The translations under genes and the position numbers were made by a program. From the NCBI RefSeq assembly GCF_000712595.1, contig NZ_JOTN01000010.1, positions 62,001 to 126,000 of the forward strand: a stretch of 64,000 nucleotides of DNA, read 5' to 3'. Positions within the stretch are counted from its first letter, which is position 1; every line of letters starts with the position of its first letter. This DNA comes from Bacillus manliponensis (GTDB lineage: Bacteria; Bacillota; Bacilli; Bacillales; Bacillaceae_G). Positions 18,446-27,922 of the stretch are shown here, in pieces. The notes below the pieces were generated by a model. That model was given only the letters and a program-made list of their open reading frames with translations, was not told the DNA's origin and did no database searches.

Positions 18446-18515
18446 CTGAGGTGGTAGTCACTACTTAAAGGGTTAGGACCTCTCTGGACTAACTTTCCCC
18501 CGTGGTAGTGGAGCA
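18446..18515 (+). ncRNA. Structured leader of speD
   Basis: The leader contains competing pairings: gaggt (18448-18452) with acctc (18478-18482), against gttag (18472-18476) with ctaac (18489-18493); and cactac (18459-18464) with gtagtg (18505-18510). Alternative folds of this kind suggest regulation of a polyamine gene. I cannot match it to a known riboswitch class. Confidence 0.4.
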
Positions 18516-18583
18516 AGCCAAATTGCAAATTAGTTTTCAATTCGAACAGTTAAATTAAATTTCTTGTAAGGGGGAACTGTAGA

Positions 18584-18976
18584 ATGGATACTATGGATAC
18601 TATGGGTCGTCACGTAATCGCTGAACTTTGGGATTGCGATTTCGACAAGCTTAATGATATGCCATTTATTGAACAGTTATTCGTTGATGCAGCACTAAAA
18701 TCTGGTGCAGAAGTACGTGAGGTTGCGTTCCATAAATTTGCACCTCAAGGTGTAAGTGGAGTTGTAATTATTTCAGAATCTCACTTAACAATTCACAGCT
18801 TTCCAGAGCATGGTTATGCAAGTATTGATGTTTATACTTGTGGTGACCGCATTGATCCAAATGTAGCTGCTGAATATATTGCTGAAGGTTTAGGTGCGAA
18901 AACTCGCGAGAGTATCGAACTACCACGTGGTACAGGTAGCTTCGAAATTAAGCATAGAGAAACAAAAGCTCTTTAA
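18584..18976 (+). CDS. speD: S-adenosylmethionine decarboxylase proenzyme
   Basis: Makes decarboxylated SAM, the aminopropyl donor for spermidine synthesis. The 130-residue class 1B proenzyme cleaves itself at the Glu-Ser bond in [12 protein letters not shown], turning Ser66 into the pyruvoyl cofactor; the catalytic His and Cys (VYTCGD) follow. The first nine bases (atggatact) are duplicated in tandem, giving MDTMDTMG; the first ATG has the best Shine-Dalgarno (aagggggaa, 8 bases). In B. subtilis it is linked with gapB; here it has its own promoter. Confidence 0.94.
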   Translation: MDTMDTMGRHVIAELWDCDFDKLNDMPFIEQLFVDAALKSGAEVREVAFHKFAPQGVSGVVIISESHLTIHSFPEHGYASIDVYTCGDRIDPNVAAEYIAEGLGAKTRESIELPRGTGSFEIKHRETKAL

Positions 18977-19002
18977 AAAAGAAGATAATTGATTTAAAAT
19001 GT

Positions 19003-19031
19003 AAAGAGGTGTAGATGATGCACCTCTTTTT
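19003..19031 (+). terminator. Terminator of speD
   Basis: aaagaggtg (19003-19011) pairs with cacctcttt (19021-19029), followed by Ts. Confidence 0.82.
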
Positions 19032-19256
19032 AATTTGGCTAAAAATTGAAAAGCTTTCTCTTTTAACTGGAAGAGAGTTTTGTGTTGTTAAAATAAAAAG
19101 AACAAGCGAGTAGAAGTCTTTTCTTACGCTGCATAGTAGCTCGAGAAACGAGCATTACATACTGTATGAAGGAAAGCGTTGCACATATAATAGGAAATAG
19201 ATACTTATATAAAAATGTGATACGAAGAAACTAAAATGTAGGGGAGTGTGGCTAGA

Positions 19257-19718
19257 ATGCGTTGTCCATCTTGTTTTCATAATGGCACAAGAGTGCTGGA
19301 TTCACGTCCAGCTGATGAAAGTCGCTCAATTCGTAGAAGAAGAGAGTGCGAAAGTTGTTTAAGTCGTTTTACGACATTTGAGCGTGTGGAAGAGTCGCCT
19401 CTCATTGTTGTAAAAAAAGAAGGAATGCGAGAAGAGTTTAATAAAGAGAAGATCTTACGTGGCTTAATTAAAGCGTGTGAGAAAAGACCAGTAGCTTTAA
19501 AACAGCTAGAAGAAGTTACACAAAATGTTGAACGTGAATTGCGAAATTTAGGGATGTCTGAAGTGAATAGTGATATGATCGGTGAGATGGTAATGGAAGC
19601 ATTACGCAATATCGATGATGTGGCTTATGTTCGTTTTGCATCTGTATACCGTCAATTTAAAGACTTGAATGTATTTATTGAAGAGCTGAAAGATATACTG
19701 CAGAGGGAAAGAAAATAA
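19257..19718 (+). CDS. nrdR: Transcriptional repressor NrdR
   Basis: Represses ribonucleotide reductase genes in response to dATP/ATP. The 153-residue protein has an N-terminal zinc ribbon (CPSC near residue 3 and CESC near 31), basic RSIRRRRE, then an ATP-cone domain from about residue 49. ATG 19257 gives the conserved MRCPSC start with ggggag upstream; an in-frame GTG at 19248 lacks spacing. It lies upstream of dnaB-dnaI, as in B. subtilis. Confidence 0.95.
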   Translation: MRCPSCFHNGTRVLDSRPADESRSIRRRRECESCLSRFTTFERVEESPLIVVKKEGMREEFNKEKILRGLIKACEKRPVALKQLEEVTQNVERELRNLGMSEVNSDMIGEMVMEALRNIDDVAYVRFASVYRQFKDLNVFIEELKDILQRERK

Positions 19719-19752
19719 AAGAGCTATAAGCGTAAGCTATTAGCTCTTTTTT
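19717..19752 (+). terminator. Terminator of nrdR
   Basis: aaaagagcta (19717-19726) pairs with tagctctttt (19741-19750), followed by Ts; the arm overlaps the stop codon. Confidence 0.82.
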
Positions 19753-19775
19753 TCACTCATTCTATATTATATTAC

Positions 19776-19873
19776 TTTATGTGGGCTACACTACACCCCG
19801 AGCTTAAAACTTGAGGGAAGCGAAGAAGTTTAGATGGGAGATGAAGCCCCCACTAAATGAAGGTTCACTTTAT
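19776..19873 (+). repeat. bcr1-type repeat, degenerate (98 bp)
   Basis: Bounded by TTTAT at 19776-19780 and 19869-19873. It keeps aaaacttgaggga-gcgaagaagtttagatgggag and ccccactaaatgaaggttcac but has lost most pairing arms. The right border lies 23 bases before the dnaB start, so it sits in the dnaB leader. Confidence 0.65.
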
Positions 19874-19896
19874 AAAGGAAGAAAGGAATTGCTACG

Positions 19897-21291
19897 ATGG
19901 AAAGACAGTCATGGATGGAGTTATTACCGATTGACCGGTACAAAGTAAGTACAAATGGTTTGCTGCATAACTATGACCGTAAAGTGTTAACGATGTTATA
20001 TCAACCGTTAATCGGCAGCAAAGCCTTTAGTTTATATATGACTCTTTGGGGAGAGTTAGAGCAAGAGCGTTTATTTGGGAAAGAGAATACGCATCATTCA
20101 TTAATGGTAACGATGCATATGCAGCTTCCTGAAATTTATGAAGAGCGTGTGAAGTTAGAAGCAATTGGGTTGTTGCAAGTATATATAAAGAAAGAAAAAG
20201 ACATTCGTATGTTTGTGTATGAATTGCAACCGCCACTTTCGCCAAAGCAGTTTTTTGATGATATTGTACTCAGTATCTTTTTATATAACCGCCTAAGTCG
20301 TACAAAATATAATCAAGTAAAGCAGTATTTTTTAGAAGAAGGATTTGATATGTCTTCATATGAAAAGATTACGCGTTCTTTCAATGATGTATTTGGCTCG
20401 TTTAATCATGGGCAAGTCGAACAGGCGAAAGATGATTTACGTTTGCCAGAAGATATGGTGATGCCAAGTAAGGAAGCAGGAAGTGCTCCAAAGCTATGGA
20501 ATGAATTCTTTAATTTCTCTTTATTTGTCGAAGGGTTATCGGCACTTGTACCACGAAAAGCAATTACAGAGCCAGTGCGCGAGTGTATTGTAACGCTTGC
20601 TTATGTATATGGAATAGATGAAATAGCGATGCAAAATATTGTTCTTGGTACAATTACAGATCAACATACGATTGATATTGAAAGGTTAAGAAAAGGAGCG
20701 CGAGATTGGTATCAGTTTGAAAATGGACAAGCGCTACCAGTTTTTCATGAACGGAAACAGCCGCTTCAAGCAAGAACAATGAATGAAAAAGAACCAACAA
20801 CGCAAGAAGAAGTGCTTATTAAGCAGCTTGAAGAAATTTCACCAAAGCAGCTTTTAAAAGAAATTTCAGGCGGGGCAGAACCGACGAAAGCAGACTTACA
20901 AATTGTTGAAGATGTAATGATAAAGCAAAAATTAGCACCAGGAGTTGTGAACGTACTAATTTATTATGTTATGCTGCGTTCTGATATGAAACTTTCCAAG
21001 TCGTATGTTGAGAAAATTGCGGGGCATTGGGCACGAAAAAAAGTGAATACTGTTCCAGAGGCGATGGCACTTGCGAAAGCAGAAAATCGTCAATATCAAG
21101 AGTGGGCAGAGACGAAGAAAAAAGGAAGAACGGCGAAAAAGACTGTGCGAAAAGAGATGGTACCAGATTGGTTGAAAGAGCAGGAAAAGAAAGAAGAGAA
21201 ACAGGAAGAAGTAATAACCGAAAATGAGAGTGCGTTAGAAGATGAAAGAAAACGATTAGAAGAAGAGTTGAAAAAGTATAAACGGAATTAA
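19897..21291 (+). CDS. dnaB: Replication initiation and membrane attachment protein DnaB
   Basis: Primosome protein that, with DnaI and DnaD, loads the replicative helicase at oriC and at stalled forks; it is not the E. coli DnaB helicase. The 464-residue protein has a DnaD-like N-terminal region, a second DnaD/DnaB domain (about 310-400) and a highly charged Lys/Glu tail. The ATG follows aaggaagaaagg. The next gene, dnaI, begins within the stop codon region. Confidence 0.92.
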   Translation: MERQSWMELLPIDRYKVSTNGLLHNYDRKVLTMLYQPLIGSKAFSLYMTLWGELEQERLFGKENTHHSLMVTMHMQLPEIYEERVKLEAIGLLQVYIKKEKDIRMFVYELQPPLSPKQFFDDIVLSIFLYNRLSRTKYNQVKQYFLEEGFDMSSYEKITRSFNDVFGSFNHGQVEQAKDDLRLPEDMVMPSKEAGSAPKLWNEFFNFSLFVEGLSALVPRKAITEPVRECIVTLAYVYGIDEIAMQNIVLGTITDQHTIDIERLRKGARDWYQFENGQALPVFHERKQPLQARTMNEKEPTTQEEVLIKQLEEISPKQLLKEISGGAEPTKADLQIVEDVMIKQKLAPGVVNVLIYYVMLRSDMKLSKSYVEKIAGHWARKKVNTVPEAMALAKAENRQYQEWAETKKKGRTAKKTVRKEMVPDWLKEQEKKEEKQEEVITENESALEDERKRLEEELKKYKRN

Positions 21292-21323
21292 TGATGGAGA
21301 AAGAAATCCTCCGAGGTGAGAGA

Positions 21324-22259
21324 ATGGAACCTATTCAAAATGCATTTGCAAATTTAATGAACAAGGAAAGTTTTAAGAAACGATATGAAGGCTTACGACA
21401 AGAAGTAATGGCGCATCCGCGTGTTCAAGCTTTTTTAGAAGAGCATAAAGGTGAAGTGACAACTTCGATGATTGATCGTAGTCTTATTAAATTGTATGAA
21501 TATATTGGACAAAGTGTAGGTTGTAAAGATTGTCCAAGTTTAGAAAACTGTAAAAATATGCTTCAAGGGTACGAGCCAAAACTAATCATTCAAGGAAAAA
21601 TGATTGATATTCAATATGATCGCTGTGTTCGTAAAGTAGCATATGATGAGAGAAAGAAGCATGAGAAGCTTATTCAAAGTGTGTATATGCCAAGTGATAT
21701 TTTACAAGCATCGATGGACAGTTTGGATTTGTCGGATTTAGATCGGATTGAGGCAATTCGTGCAGCAAACGAATTTTTAAAAACGTATGAACAAGGAAAG
21801 AAAATGCAGGCGTTATATTTTTATGGGTCATTTGGTGTTGGAAAAACGTACTTGCTCGGTGCGATTGCAAACGAGCTTGCACAGCGAAAAATTAGTTCAA
21901 TGATTGTCTACTTACCAGAGTTTTTACGAGAAATTAAAAGTTCCATTCAAAATAATACGATCAACGAAAAGATTGACGCAGTGAAACGTGTGCCGGTATT
22001 AATGCTAGATGATATTGGAGCAGAGGCCATGTCGAGTTTCGTCCGTGATGATGTCCTTGGTGCAATTTTGCAATTCCGCATGTTAGAAAATTTACCAACA
22101 TTCTTTACGTCGAACTTCGATTTCAAACAGTTAGAGTATCATTTAACATATACGCAGCGTGGTGAAGAGGAAGAAATGAAAGCTGCTCGTATTATGGAAC
22201 GTATTAAATATTTAGCAAAACCAATTCAAATTGGTGGGAAAAATCGTCGTCATATGTAA
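21324..22259 (+). CDS. dnaI: Primosomal protein DnaI (helicase loader)
   Basis: AAA+ ATPase that loads DnaC helicase. The 311-residue protein has an N-terminal zinc-binding helicase-interacting domain (CKDCPSLENCKNM), Walker A GSFGVGKT near residue 168 and Walker B LMLDDIGAE. The frame is open from an ATG at 21291, but ATG 21324 has gaggtgag upstream and gives the exact B. subtilis length. Operon with dnaB. Confidence 0.94.
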   Translation: MEPIQNAFANLMNKESFKKRYEGLRQEVMAHPRVQAFLEEHKGEVTTSMIDRSLIKLYEYIGQSVGCKDCPSLENCKNMLQGYEPKLIIQGKMIDIQYDRCVRKVAYDERKKHEKLIQSVYMPSDILQASMDSLDLSDLDRIEAIRAANEFLKTYEQGKKMQALYFYGSFGVGKTYLLGAIANELAQRKISSMIVYLPEFLREIKSSIQNNTINEKIDAVKRVPVLMLDDIGAEAMSSFVRDDVLGAILQFRMLENLPTFFTSNFDFKQLEYHLTYTQRGEEEEMKAARIMERIKYLAKPIQIGGKNRRHM

Positions 22260-22286
22260 AAGGTAAGCGTTATGCTTACCTTTTTT
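22259..22286 (+). terminator. Terminator of dnaB-dnaI
   Basis: aaaggtaagc pairs with gcttaccttt around 22269-22273, followed by a T tract. Confidence 0.85.
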
Positions 22287-22449
22287 ATTTGAATGACTAA
22301 GAAATGAGAAATTTCATGTATGCTTGTATCATTTTTTATGCTTCCCCTTAATATATATGAAACTAGCAGGATGGATGACGTGAAGCTGTACTCAGTGAGT
22401 AATAGTGAAACGAATCAGACTTTTTCTAGGGATAAAAGGGGGGGCAAAA

Positions 22450-23331
22450 GTGATTGAAATCTGTTTCGAAGAAGAAAATGAAGCTGTACACGTATATAAA
22501 GCGCTGAAAAAGCGCGCTGCATATAAATATGAAGAAATTAGTGTGTATTTACATGAAAAAATGGTTGTTGTGCACATGCCGGTGTATGGGGCAAGGTATA
22601 TGGAGAAAGTATTTATTCCTGTACTTGTCCAATTTATCATAAATAAAAAACAACATGAATGGTGTACATCTGTTTTGCAAGATGCGTTTTTTTATAAGGA
22701 GCGGGAAGAACAGAATCAAATTTTACATATGGCTCATTCTATTTTAAGTGAAAAGCGAAAAGGATTGAAAGGGAATCTTTCTTTTCGAGCAGCTGAGGAG
22801 CTTGTCACAGCGTCTTTTAAAGGATGGCTTTCTGACCCTTTGTCATTTTCTTTTTTGTCTTATACAAAGTTTCGTCTTCGGAAGTATCGTCAATTTTTAT
22901 ATCGCTTAATGGAACTTGCGATTGATGAATATAAGATGGAGCAGGAATATCAAATGTTTATTGAAGCGTTGCGCCAAAAAGTGAGTGACAGAAAACCACG
23001 CCTATCTTCTCTTCATCTTGTGTTTCATGATAGTTTCATTTTTTACAATGAAAAAGGAATTCGTTTAAAACAAGAACAACTTGTCTATTATATAGATAAA
23101 GAAGCGTTTCCGGATAAAGATATATATATTGATACGAATGTCATTGCGCCACTTTTATCTATTGCACCAGAAGTAATCCATATCTATACGAAAGAGCAAG
23201 ATCATAACATGATTATTACGATTCAAAATGTATTTGAGGAACGAGTAAAGGTGCATAGGTTAGATGAGTTTGAAGCGAGTATGAAAAGTTTAAAAAATAA
23301 AAGGAACGCCCTTGATTTTCTAGGATTTTGA
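22450..23331 (+). CDS. ytxC: Sporulation protein YtxC family
   Basis: A 293-residue protein matching YtxC by position (dnaI-ytxC-thrS) and by its KRKGLKGNLSFRAAEEL-like middle region. Role in sporulation, mechanism unknown. The GTG start at 22450 follows a run of seven Gs about 5 bases upstream; an earlier in-frame GTG (22405) has none. The promoter of thrS lies inside its last codons. Confidence 0.83.
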   Translation: MIEICFEEENEAVHVYKALKKRAAYKYEEISVYLHEKMVVVHMPVYGARYMEKVFIPVLVQFIINKKQHEWCTSVLQDAFFYKEREEQNQILHMAHSILSEKRKGLKGNLSFRAAEELVTASFKGWLSDPLSFSFLSYTKFRLRKYRQFLYRLMELAIDEYKMEQEYQMFIEALRQKVSDRKPRLSSLHLVFHDSFIFYNEKGIRLKQEQLVYYIDKEAFPDKDIYIDTNVIAPLLSIAPEVIHIYTKEQDHNMIITIQNVFEERVKVHRLDEFEASMKSLKNKRNALDFLGF

Positions 23332-23340
23332 GCATATAAT
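23312..23340 (+). promoter_or_regulatory. thrS promoter
   Basis: TTGATT (23312-23317), 17 bases, TATAAT (23335-23340). The -35 box is inside the 3' end of ytxC. Confidence 0.72.
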
Positions 23341-23370
23341 TACGTACATACATGAAAATACATTTAAATG

Positions 23371-23620
23371 TTACGATGAGGACATGAGTAATTTTCTACG
23401 ATTCTCAGAGAGGGGAGCCTTAGGCTGTGAGCTTCCTAATACGGGTTCATTACTTACCACCTCTGAACTTCAGCAGTGAACGGAATATCTAGTAATTGCT
23501 GACGGCAACAGCCGTTATGATGAACTTGAGCAGCTAACCTGATAGTTAGCTGAAACAAGGGTGGAACCACGAATTCAACACTCGTCCCTTTTTATCGGGG
23601 ATGGGTGTTTTTTATTTTGT
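23371..23620 (+). promoter_or_regulatory. T-box riboswitch, threonine type, upstream of thrS
   Basis: Senses uncharged tRNA-Thr and antiterminates. Stem I contains agagagggga and pairs with cctctg; the specifier is ACC (23456-23458), a Thr codon, followed by the usual A. The T-box core AGGGTGGAACCACG is at 23558-23571; its UGGA is expected to pair with a tRNA ending U73-CCA. The terminator stem is aacactcgtccc (23577-23588) with ggggatgggtgtt, then Ts. Confidence 0.95.
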
Positions 23621-23644
23621 ACAAAGGAAAAGGAGTGACCAGTG

Positions 23645-25576
23645 ATGGCAGAAGTAGTTAAAATTACGTTTCCAGACGGAGCTGTAAAAGAGTTTCCAAA
23701 AGGAACAACAACTGAAGATATTGCAGCTTCTATTAGCCCAGGCTTAAAGAAAAAAGCTGTTGCAGGAAAATTAAACGATGAGATGATTGATCTTCGTACA
23801 CCAATCGAAGAAGATGGTGCAATTGCAATCGTAACATTAGATTCTGAAGATGGTTTATATATTTTACGCCATTCAACAGCTCACCTTTTAGCACAAGCGC
23901 TAAAACGTTTATATAAAGATGTAAAACTTGGAATTGGTCCTGTAATCGAAAATGGTTTCTACTATGATATCGATATGGAAGAAGCTATTACAGTAGAGGA
24001 CTTCCCAAAAATTGAAAAAGAAATGCAAAAAATTGTGAATGAGAACTTAGAAATTGTTCGCCAAGAGGTTCCACGTGAGGATGCTCTTCGTCGTTATGAA
24101 GAAATCGGTGATGAGTTAAAATTAGAGCTTATTAACGATCTTCCAGAGGACTCTGTTATTTCAATTTATGAGCAAGGTGAATTCTTCGACCTTTGCCGCG
24201 GTGTTCACCTTCCATCTACAGGGAAGATTAAAGTGTTCAAATTACTAAGTGTTGCAGGTGCTTACTGGCGCGGCGACAGCAACAACAAAATGTTGCAACG
24301 TATTTATGGTACTGGATTCGTAAAGAAAGCAGAATTAGATGAGCACTTACGTCTTCTTGAAGAAGCGAAAGAGCGTGATCACCGTAAATTAGGAAAAGAA
24401 TTAAAATTATTTACTAATAGTCAAAAAGTAGGACAAGGTTTACCACTTTGGTTACCAAAAGGTGCAACGATTCGTCGTATTATCGAGCGTTACATTGTTG
24501 ATAAAGAAGCAAGCTTAGGATATAACCATGTATATACGCCGGTATTAGGAAGTCGAGAGCTTTATGAAACATCTGGTCACTGGGATCACTATCAAGATGG
24601 CATGTTCCCAGTGATGGAAATGGATAATGAACAATTAGTTCTTCGTCCAATGAACTGCCCGCACCACATGATGGTGTACAAGCACGATATTCATAGTTAC
24701 CGTCAATTACCAATTCGTATTGCGGAACTTGGAACGATGCACCGCTACGAAATGTCTGGTGCGCTATCAGGTCTTCAGCGTGTACGCGGTATGACTTTAA
24801 ATGATGCACATATTTTCGTTCGTCCAGACCAAATTAAAGAAGAGTTAAAGCGTGTTGTAAACTTAACGCTAGAAGTATATAAAGACTTCGGCTTAGAAGA
24901 TTACTCATTCCGCTTATCTTACCGTGACCCAGCTGATACTGAAAAGTATTACAACGACGATAATATGTGGGAAAAAGCACAAAGCATGTTAAAGGAAGCA
25001 ATGGATGAATTAGGTCTTGATTACTACGAAGCAGAAGGTGAAGCGGCATTCTACGGTCCGAAGCTTGATGTTCAAGTTCGTACTGCACTTGGAAAAGACG
25101 AAACACTTTCAACTGTACAATTAGACTTCTTACTTCCAGAGCGCTTTGAATTAACATACATCGGTGAAGATGGTAAGCATCATCGTCCTGTTGTTATTCA
25201 CCGCGGTGTTGTATCAACAATGGAACGTTTCGTTGCTTTCTTAATTGAAGAGTATAAAGGTGCATTCCCAACTTGGTTAGCACCAGTTCAAGTACAAGTA
25301 ATTCCAGTTTCTCCGAACGTACACTTAGACTATGCGAAGAAAGTACAAGAAGAATTACAACGTGTTGGCATCCGTGTTGAAGTGGATACACGCGAAGAGA
25401 AAATTGGTTATAAAATTCGTGAAGCACAAATGGAGAAAATTCCATACATGCTTGTTGTTGGTGACAACGAAGTTGCTGAAAACGGCGTAAACGTGCGTAA
25501 ATACGGTGAACAAAAATCAGAAACAGTTGCACTAGATGCATTTGTTGACATGATTAAAGTAGAAGGAAAACGCTAA
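23645..25576 (+). CDS. thrS: Threonyl-tRNA synthetase
   Basis: Charges tRNA-Thr. The 643-residue class II enzyme has an N-terminal TGS domain (1-62), an editing domain with [11 protein letters not shown], a catalytic core with [12 protein letters not shown] (near 333) and motif 3 region, and a C-terminal anticodon-binding domain. ATG 23645 is favoured over the GTG at 23642 because aggagtg lies 7 bases away. Transcription is controlled by the T-box upstream. Confidence 0.97.
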   Translation: MAEVVKITFPDGAVKEFPKGTTTEDIAASISPGLKKKAVAGKLNDEMIDLRTPIEEDGAIAIVTLDSEDGLYILRHSTAHLLAQALKRLYKDVKLGIGPVIENGFYYDIDMEEAITVEDFPKIEKEMQKIVNENLEIVRQEVPREDALRRYEEIGDELKLELINDLPEDSVISIYEQGEFFDLCRGVHLPSTGKIKVFKLLSVAGAYWRGDSNNKMLQRIYGTGFVKKAELDEHLRLLEEAKERDHRKLGKELKLFTNSQKVGQGLPLWLPKGATIRRIIERYIVDKEASLGYNHVYTPVLGSRELYETSGHWDHYQDGMFPVMEMDNEQLVLRPMNCPHHMMVYKHDIHSYRQLPIRIAELGTMHRYEMSGALSGLQRVRGMTLNDAHIFVRPDQIKEELKRVVNLTLEVYKDFGLEDYSFRLSYRDPADTEKYYNDDNMWEKAQSMLKEAMDELGLDYYEAEGEAAFYGPKLDVQVRTALGKDETLSTVQLDFLLPERFELTYIGEDGKHHRPVVIHRGVVSTMERFVAFLIEEYKGAFPTWLAPVQVQVIPVSPNVHLDYAKKVQEELQRVGIRVEVDTREEKIGYKIREAQMEKIPYMLVVGDNEVAENGVNVRKYGEQKSETVALDAFVDMIKVEGKR

Positions 25577-25580
25577 TTAA

Positions 25581-25608
25581 AAAGCCGCGGGAAGTCCGCG
25601 GCTTTTTT
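25581..25608 (+). terminator. Terminator of thrS
   Basis: A 10-bp GC-rich stem (aaagccgcgg with ccgcggcttt) and T7. Confidence 0.92.
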
Positions 25609-25647
25609 TGGTGATAATAACCAACATACACTTCTTGTAAAAAACTA

Positions 25648-25676
25648 TTGCAAGTATGCACGTTGTTTGTTACAAT
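25648..25676 (+). promoter_or_regulatory. infC operon promoter
   Basis: TTGCAA (25648-25653), 17 bases, TACAAT (25671-25676). It lies about 260 bases before infC, leaving room for the autoregulatory leader. Confidence 0.7.
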
Positions 25677-25689
25677 ATTTCTTGTTGTT

Positions 25690-25880
25690 AGGAAAACAGA
25701 GCGTCTTCTTGACAGACACTATGTCCTATGATAAACTCATCAAGGATAACAGAATATTGATTGTAGAACAAGTAGAAGCACCCGCTTCTCACCTGATTGA
25801 CGCCTTTGCAGTTGACAGGTAAATGTATTTCTTTCTTAAAGATATTACAAGTGTGGGTGTCGTACGCCCGCACTTTTTTT
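25690..25880 (+). promoter_or_regulatory. L20-type leader with attenuator of infC-rpmI-rplT
   Basis: The long untranslated leader ends in an intrinsic terminator (gtgtgggtgt 25851-25860 with acgcccgcac 25864-25873, then T7) before infC. In B. subtilis ribosomal protein L20 binds such a leader and promotes termination; position and layout match here. The L20-binding fold itself was inferred, not modelled. Confidence 0.75.
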
Positions 25881-25936
25881 GTTCGGGTTCTGCGGGCTAC
25901 AAACAATTTCTGATAAAACCTTGGAGGTGGCTTACT

Positions 25937-26452
25937 ATTAGCAAGGATATGATGATCAACGAGCAAATTCGTGCTCGTGAGGTACGTTTAGTTGGTGCAA
26001 ATGGCGATCAGCTTGGTATTAAGTCTCGTAACGACGCGTTAGATATGGCTGCAAATCTTAATCTTGATTTAGTATTGGTTGCTCCAAATGCGAAACCACC
26101 AGTATGCCGCATTATGGACTACGGTAAATTCCGCTTTGAGCAACAAAAGAAAGAAAAAGAGCAGCGTAAAAATCAAAAAATTATCAGCATGAAAGAAGTT
26201 CGTTTAAGTCCAACAATTGATGAACATGACTTTAACACAAAACTTCGTAATGCTATCAAGTTTTTGGAGAAAGGCGACAAGGTTAAAGCGTCAATTCGCT
26301 TTAAAGGACGTGCCATTACTCATAAAGAAATCGGTCAACGTGTCTTAGATCGTTTCGCTGAAGCTTGTGCAGAAGTTGGAACAATTGAATCTAAGCCTAA
26401 AATGGAAGGACGTAGTATGTTCTTAGTTTTAGCACCGAAAAACGATAAGTAA
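25937..26452 (+). CDS. infC: Translation initiation factor IF-3
   Basis: Binds the 30S subunit and checks start-codon pairing. The 171-residue protein has the N-domain ([13 protein letters not shown]), linker and C-domain ([14 protein letters not shown]). The start is ATT at 25937: GGAGGTGG lies 8 bases upstream and the encoded (M)SKDMMINEQ matches B. subtilis IF-3, which also starts with ATT. Such starts are a known autoregulatory feature of infC. ATG codons at 25949 and 25952 lack a ribosome site. Confidence 0.93.
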   Translation: MSKDMMINEQIRAREVRLVGANGDQLGIKSRNDALDMAANLNLDLVLVAPNAKPPVCRIMDYGKFRFEQQKKEKEQRKNQKIISMKEVRLSPTIDEHDFNTKLRNAIKFLEKGDKVKASIRFKGRAITHKEIGQRVLDRFAEACAEVGTIESKPKMEGRSMFLVLAPKNDK

Positions 26453-26473
26453 TAGATAGAGGAGGAAATACCT

Positions 26474-26674
26474 ATGCCTAAACAAAAAACTCATCGCGGC
26501 GCTGCAAAGCGTTTCAAAAAGACTGGATCTGGTAAACTTAAGCGTTCTCACGCTTACACAAGCCACTTATTCGCTAACAAATCTACAAAAGCTAAACGTA
26601 AATTACGTAAAGCTGGTGTAGTAAGCGCTGGTGACTTCAAACGTATCCGTCAAATGCTTGACAACTTAAAATAA
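26474..26674 (+). CDS. rpmI: 50S ribosomal protein L35
   Basis: Small basic protein (66 residues) of the large subunit, beginning [15 protein letters not shown], a family signature. Shine-Dalgarno gaggagg upstream. Middle gene of the infC-rpmI-rplT operon. Confidence 0.98.
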
Positions 26675-26712
26675 GTTCGGTTCAGATATAGAACACACTA
26701 GGAGGTAATATT

Positions 26713-27069
26713 ATGCCAAGAGTAAAAGGTGGTACAGTTACTCGTAAACGTCGTAAAAAAATGATTAAATTAGCGAAAGGTTACTACGGTTCTAAAAACA
26801 CGCTATTTAAAGTTGCTAACCAACAGGTTATGAAATCTTTAATGTATGCATTCCGTGACCGTCGTCAAAAGAAACGTGACTTCCGTAAATTATGGATCAC
26901 ACGTATCAACGCTGCTGCTCGTATGAACGGTCTTTCTTACAGCCGTTTAATGCACGGTTTAAAAGAAGCTGGTATCGAAGTAAACCGCAAAATGCTAGCT
27001 GACTTAGCTGTTCACGATGCAAAAGCTTTCGCTGAATTAGCAACAGTTGCAAAAAACAACTTAAAATAA
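26713..27069 (+). CDS. rplT: 50S ribosomal protein L20
   Basis: Large-subunit assembly protein of 118 residues starting [16 protein letters not shown], with the conserved AKGYYGSKN segment. Also expected to repress its own operon through the leader. Shine-Dalgarno aggaggt. A terminator follows. Confidence 0.98.
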   Translation: MPRVKGGTVTRKRRKKMIKLAKGYYGSKNTLFKVANQQVMKSLMYAFRDRRQKKRDFRKLWITRINAAARMNGLSYSRLMHGLKEAGIEVNRKMLADLAVHDAKAFAELATVAKNNLK

Positions 27070-27075
27070 TTGATT

Positions 27076-27110
27076 AAAAACCTCGGGAGATTTTCTTCTG
27101 AGGTTTTTTT
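27076..27110 (+). terminator. Terminator of infC-rpmI-rplT
   Basis: aaaaacctc (27076-27084) pairs with gaggttttt (27100-27108), T7. Confidence 0.85.
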
Positions 27111-27147
27111 GTTTTAAGTATGTGAAATTTCAGTTACTGAGTGGAAT

Positions 27148-27262
27148 CGCCGATAAACTTGGAAAAATCGCCGAAAGAGTGCGCAAAATAGCTGATAAAT
27201 CCGGAAAACAGCCGATAAAGTGTATAAAACAGCCGATAACCATAGAAGAATAGCCGATAAAG
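27148..27262. repeat. Six-copy 21-nt periodic repeat (GCCGATAAA core)
   Basis: The core gccgataaa or close variants begins at 27149, 27170, 27191, 27211, 27232 and 27253, a period of 20-21 bases, with A-rich linkers. On the plus strand the first copies read as seven-residue units (Ile-Ala-Asp-Lys-x-x-Lys), but the frame breaks, so it is non-coding now. It fills the gap between the converging rplT and tetR genes. Confidence 0.75.
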
Positions 27263-27292
27263 TATTTACACAAAAAAGCATGACGTTATTCG

Positions 27293-27910
27293 TCATGCTT
27301 TCACTGTGCGATCAATAATTGTAACAAGTTCATTGCTATATGTTTCAAGGTCTACTTCTTGTACAATTGCTGTATTTAGCATATATTCGCCAATTGCTCC
27401 TTGAATCATGTTTGCCATAACACTTACATGGAATGTGCCAAATTCTCCGTTTTCTTGACCGGTGCGTAGTATATTCTTCAGTTCACTTATTAGCGGCTCT
27501 TCTTCCTCATCACCTAATTTATAGTACGGTACGTTTTCTGGTGTGCGCGCGTTAAATACAATTTCGACAAGCGCTGTGTTTCGCATTGGGTGAGTACTTT
27601 GATATGCTAGGCTTGCTGTAATAAACGCATGTAATTGTTCACGAGCAGTTGTTTGCTGAGCAGTTTTTTCTAAAATATAAGAAGTTGAATTCTCAACAAG
27701 GTGCATTAATAAGTGGTTCATTAAATCGTTCTTATCTGCAAAATGATAAGAGATTAGTGCTGTACTAATGCCTGCTCGTTTTGCGATTTGGGCAAGGCTT
27801 GCTTTTACATATCCAATTTCATCAAGTGTTTGAATCGCGGCCTCAATAATTTGTTGACGTCTTGCTTCGGCGATAAACGATTGTTTACCGTCTGTCTTTT
27901 TTTCATTCAT
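27293..27910 (-). CDS. TetR/AcrR family regulator
   Basis: A 205-residue repressor with the N-terminal helix-turn-helix (residues about 14-60: IIEAAIQTLDEIGY, then ISTALISYHFADK) and a variable ligand domain. ATG 27910 follows aagggga 8 bases upstream. It is the second gene of an operon with a membrane protein, 12 bases downstream of that stop codon. A promoter with a palindrome at the start point heads the operon, so self-repression is inferred. Ligand unknown. Confidence 0.9.
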   Translation of the reverse strand: MNEKKTDGKQSFIAEARRQQIIEAAIQTLDEIGYVKASLAQIAKRAGISTALISYHFADKNDLMNHLLMHLVENSTSYILEKTAQQTTAREQLHAFITASLAYQSTHPMRNTALVEIVFNARTPENVPYYKLGDEEEEPLISELKNILRTGQENGEFGTFHVSVMANMIQGAIGEYMLNTAIVQEVDLETYSNELVTIIDRTVKA

Positions 27911-27922
27911 CAATATATCCCC

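Noticed and set aside
18169-18468. Open frame of 99 codons between gapB and speD
   Set aside because: No ribosome site, composition changes midway, no recognisable protein, and the speD promoter lies inside it.
27148-27262. CRISPR reading of the 21-nt periodic repeat
   Set aside because: Repeat cores are 9 bases and gaps 11-12 bases, far from CRISPR dimensions, and no cas genes exist in the window.
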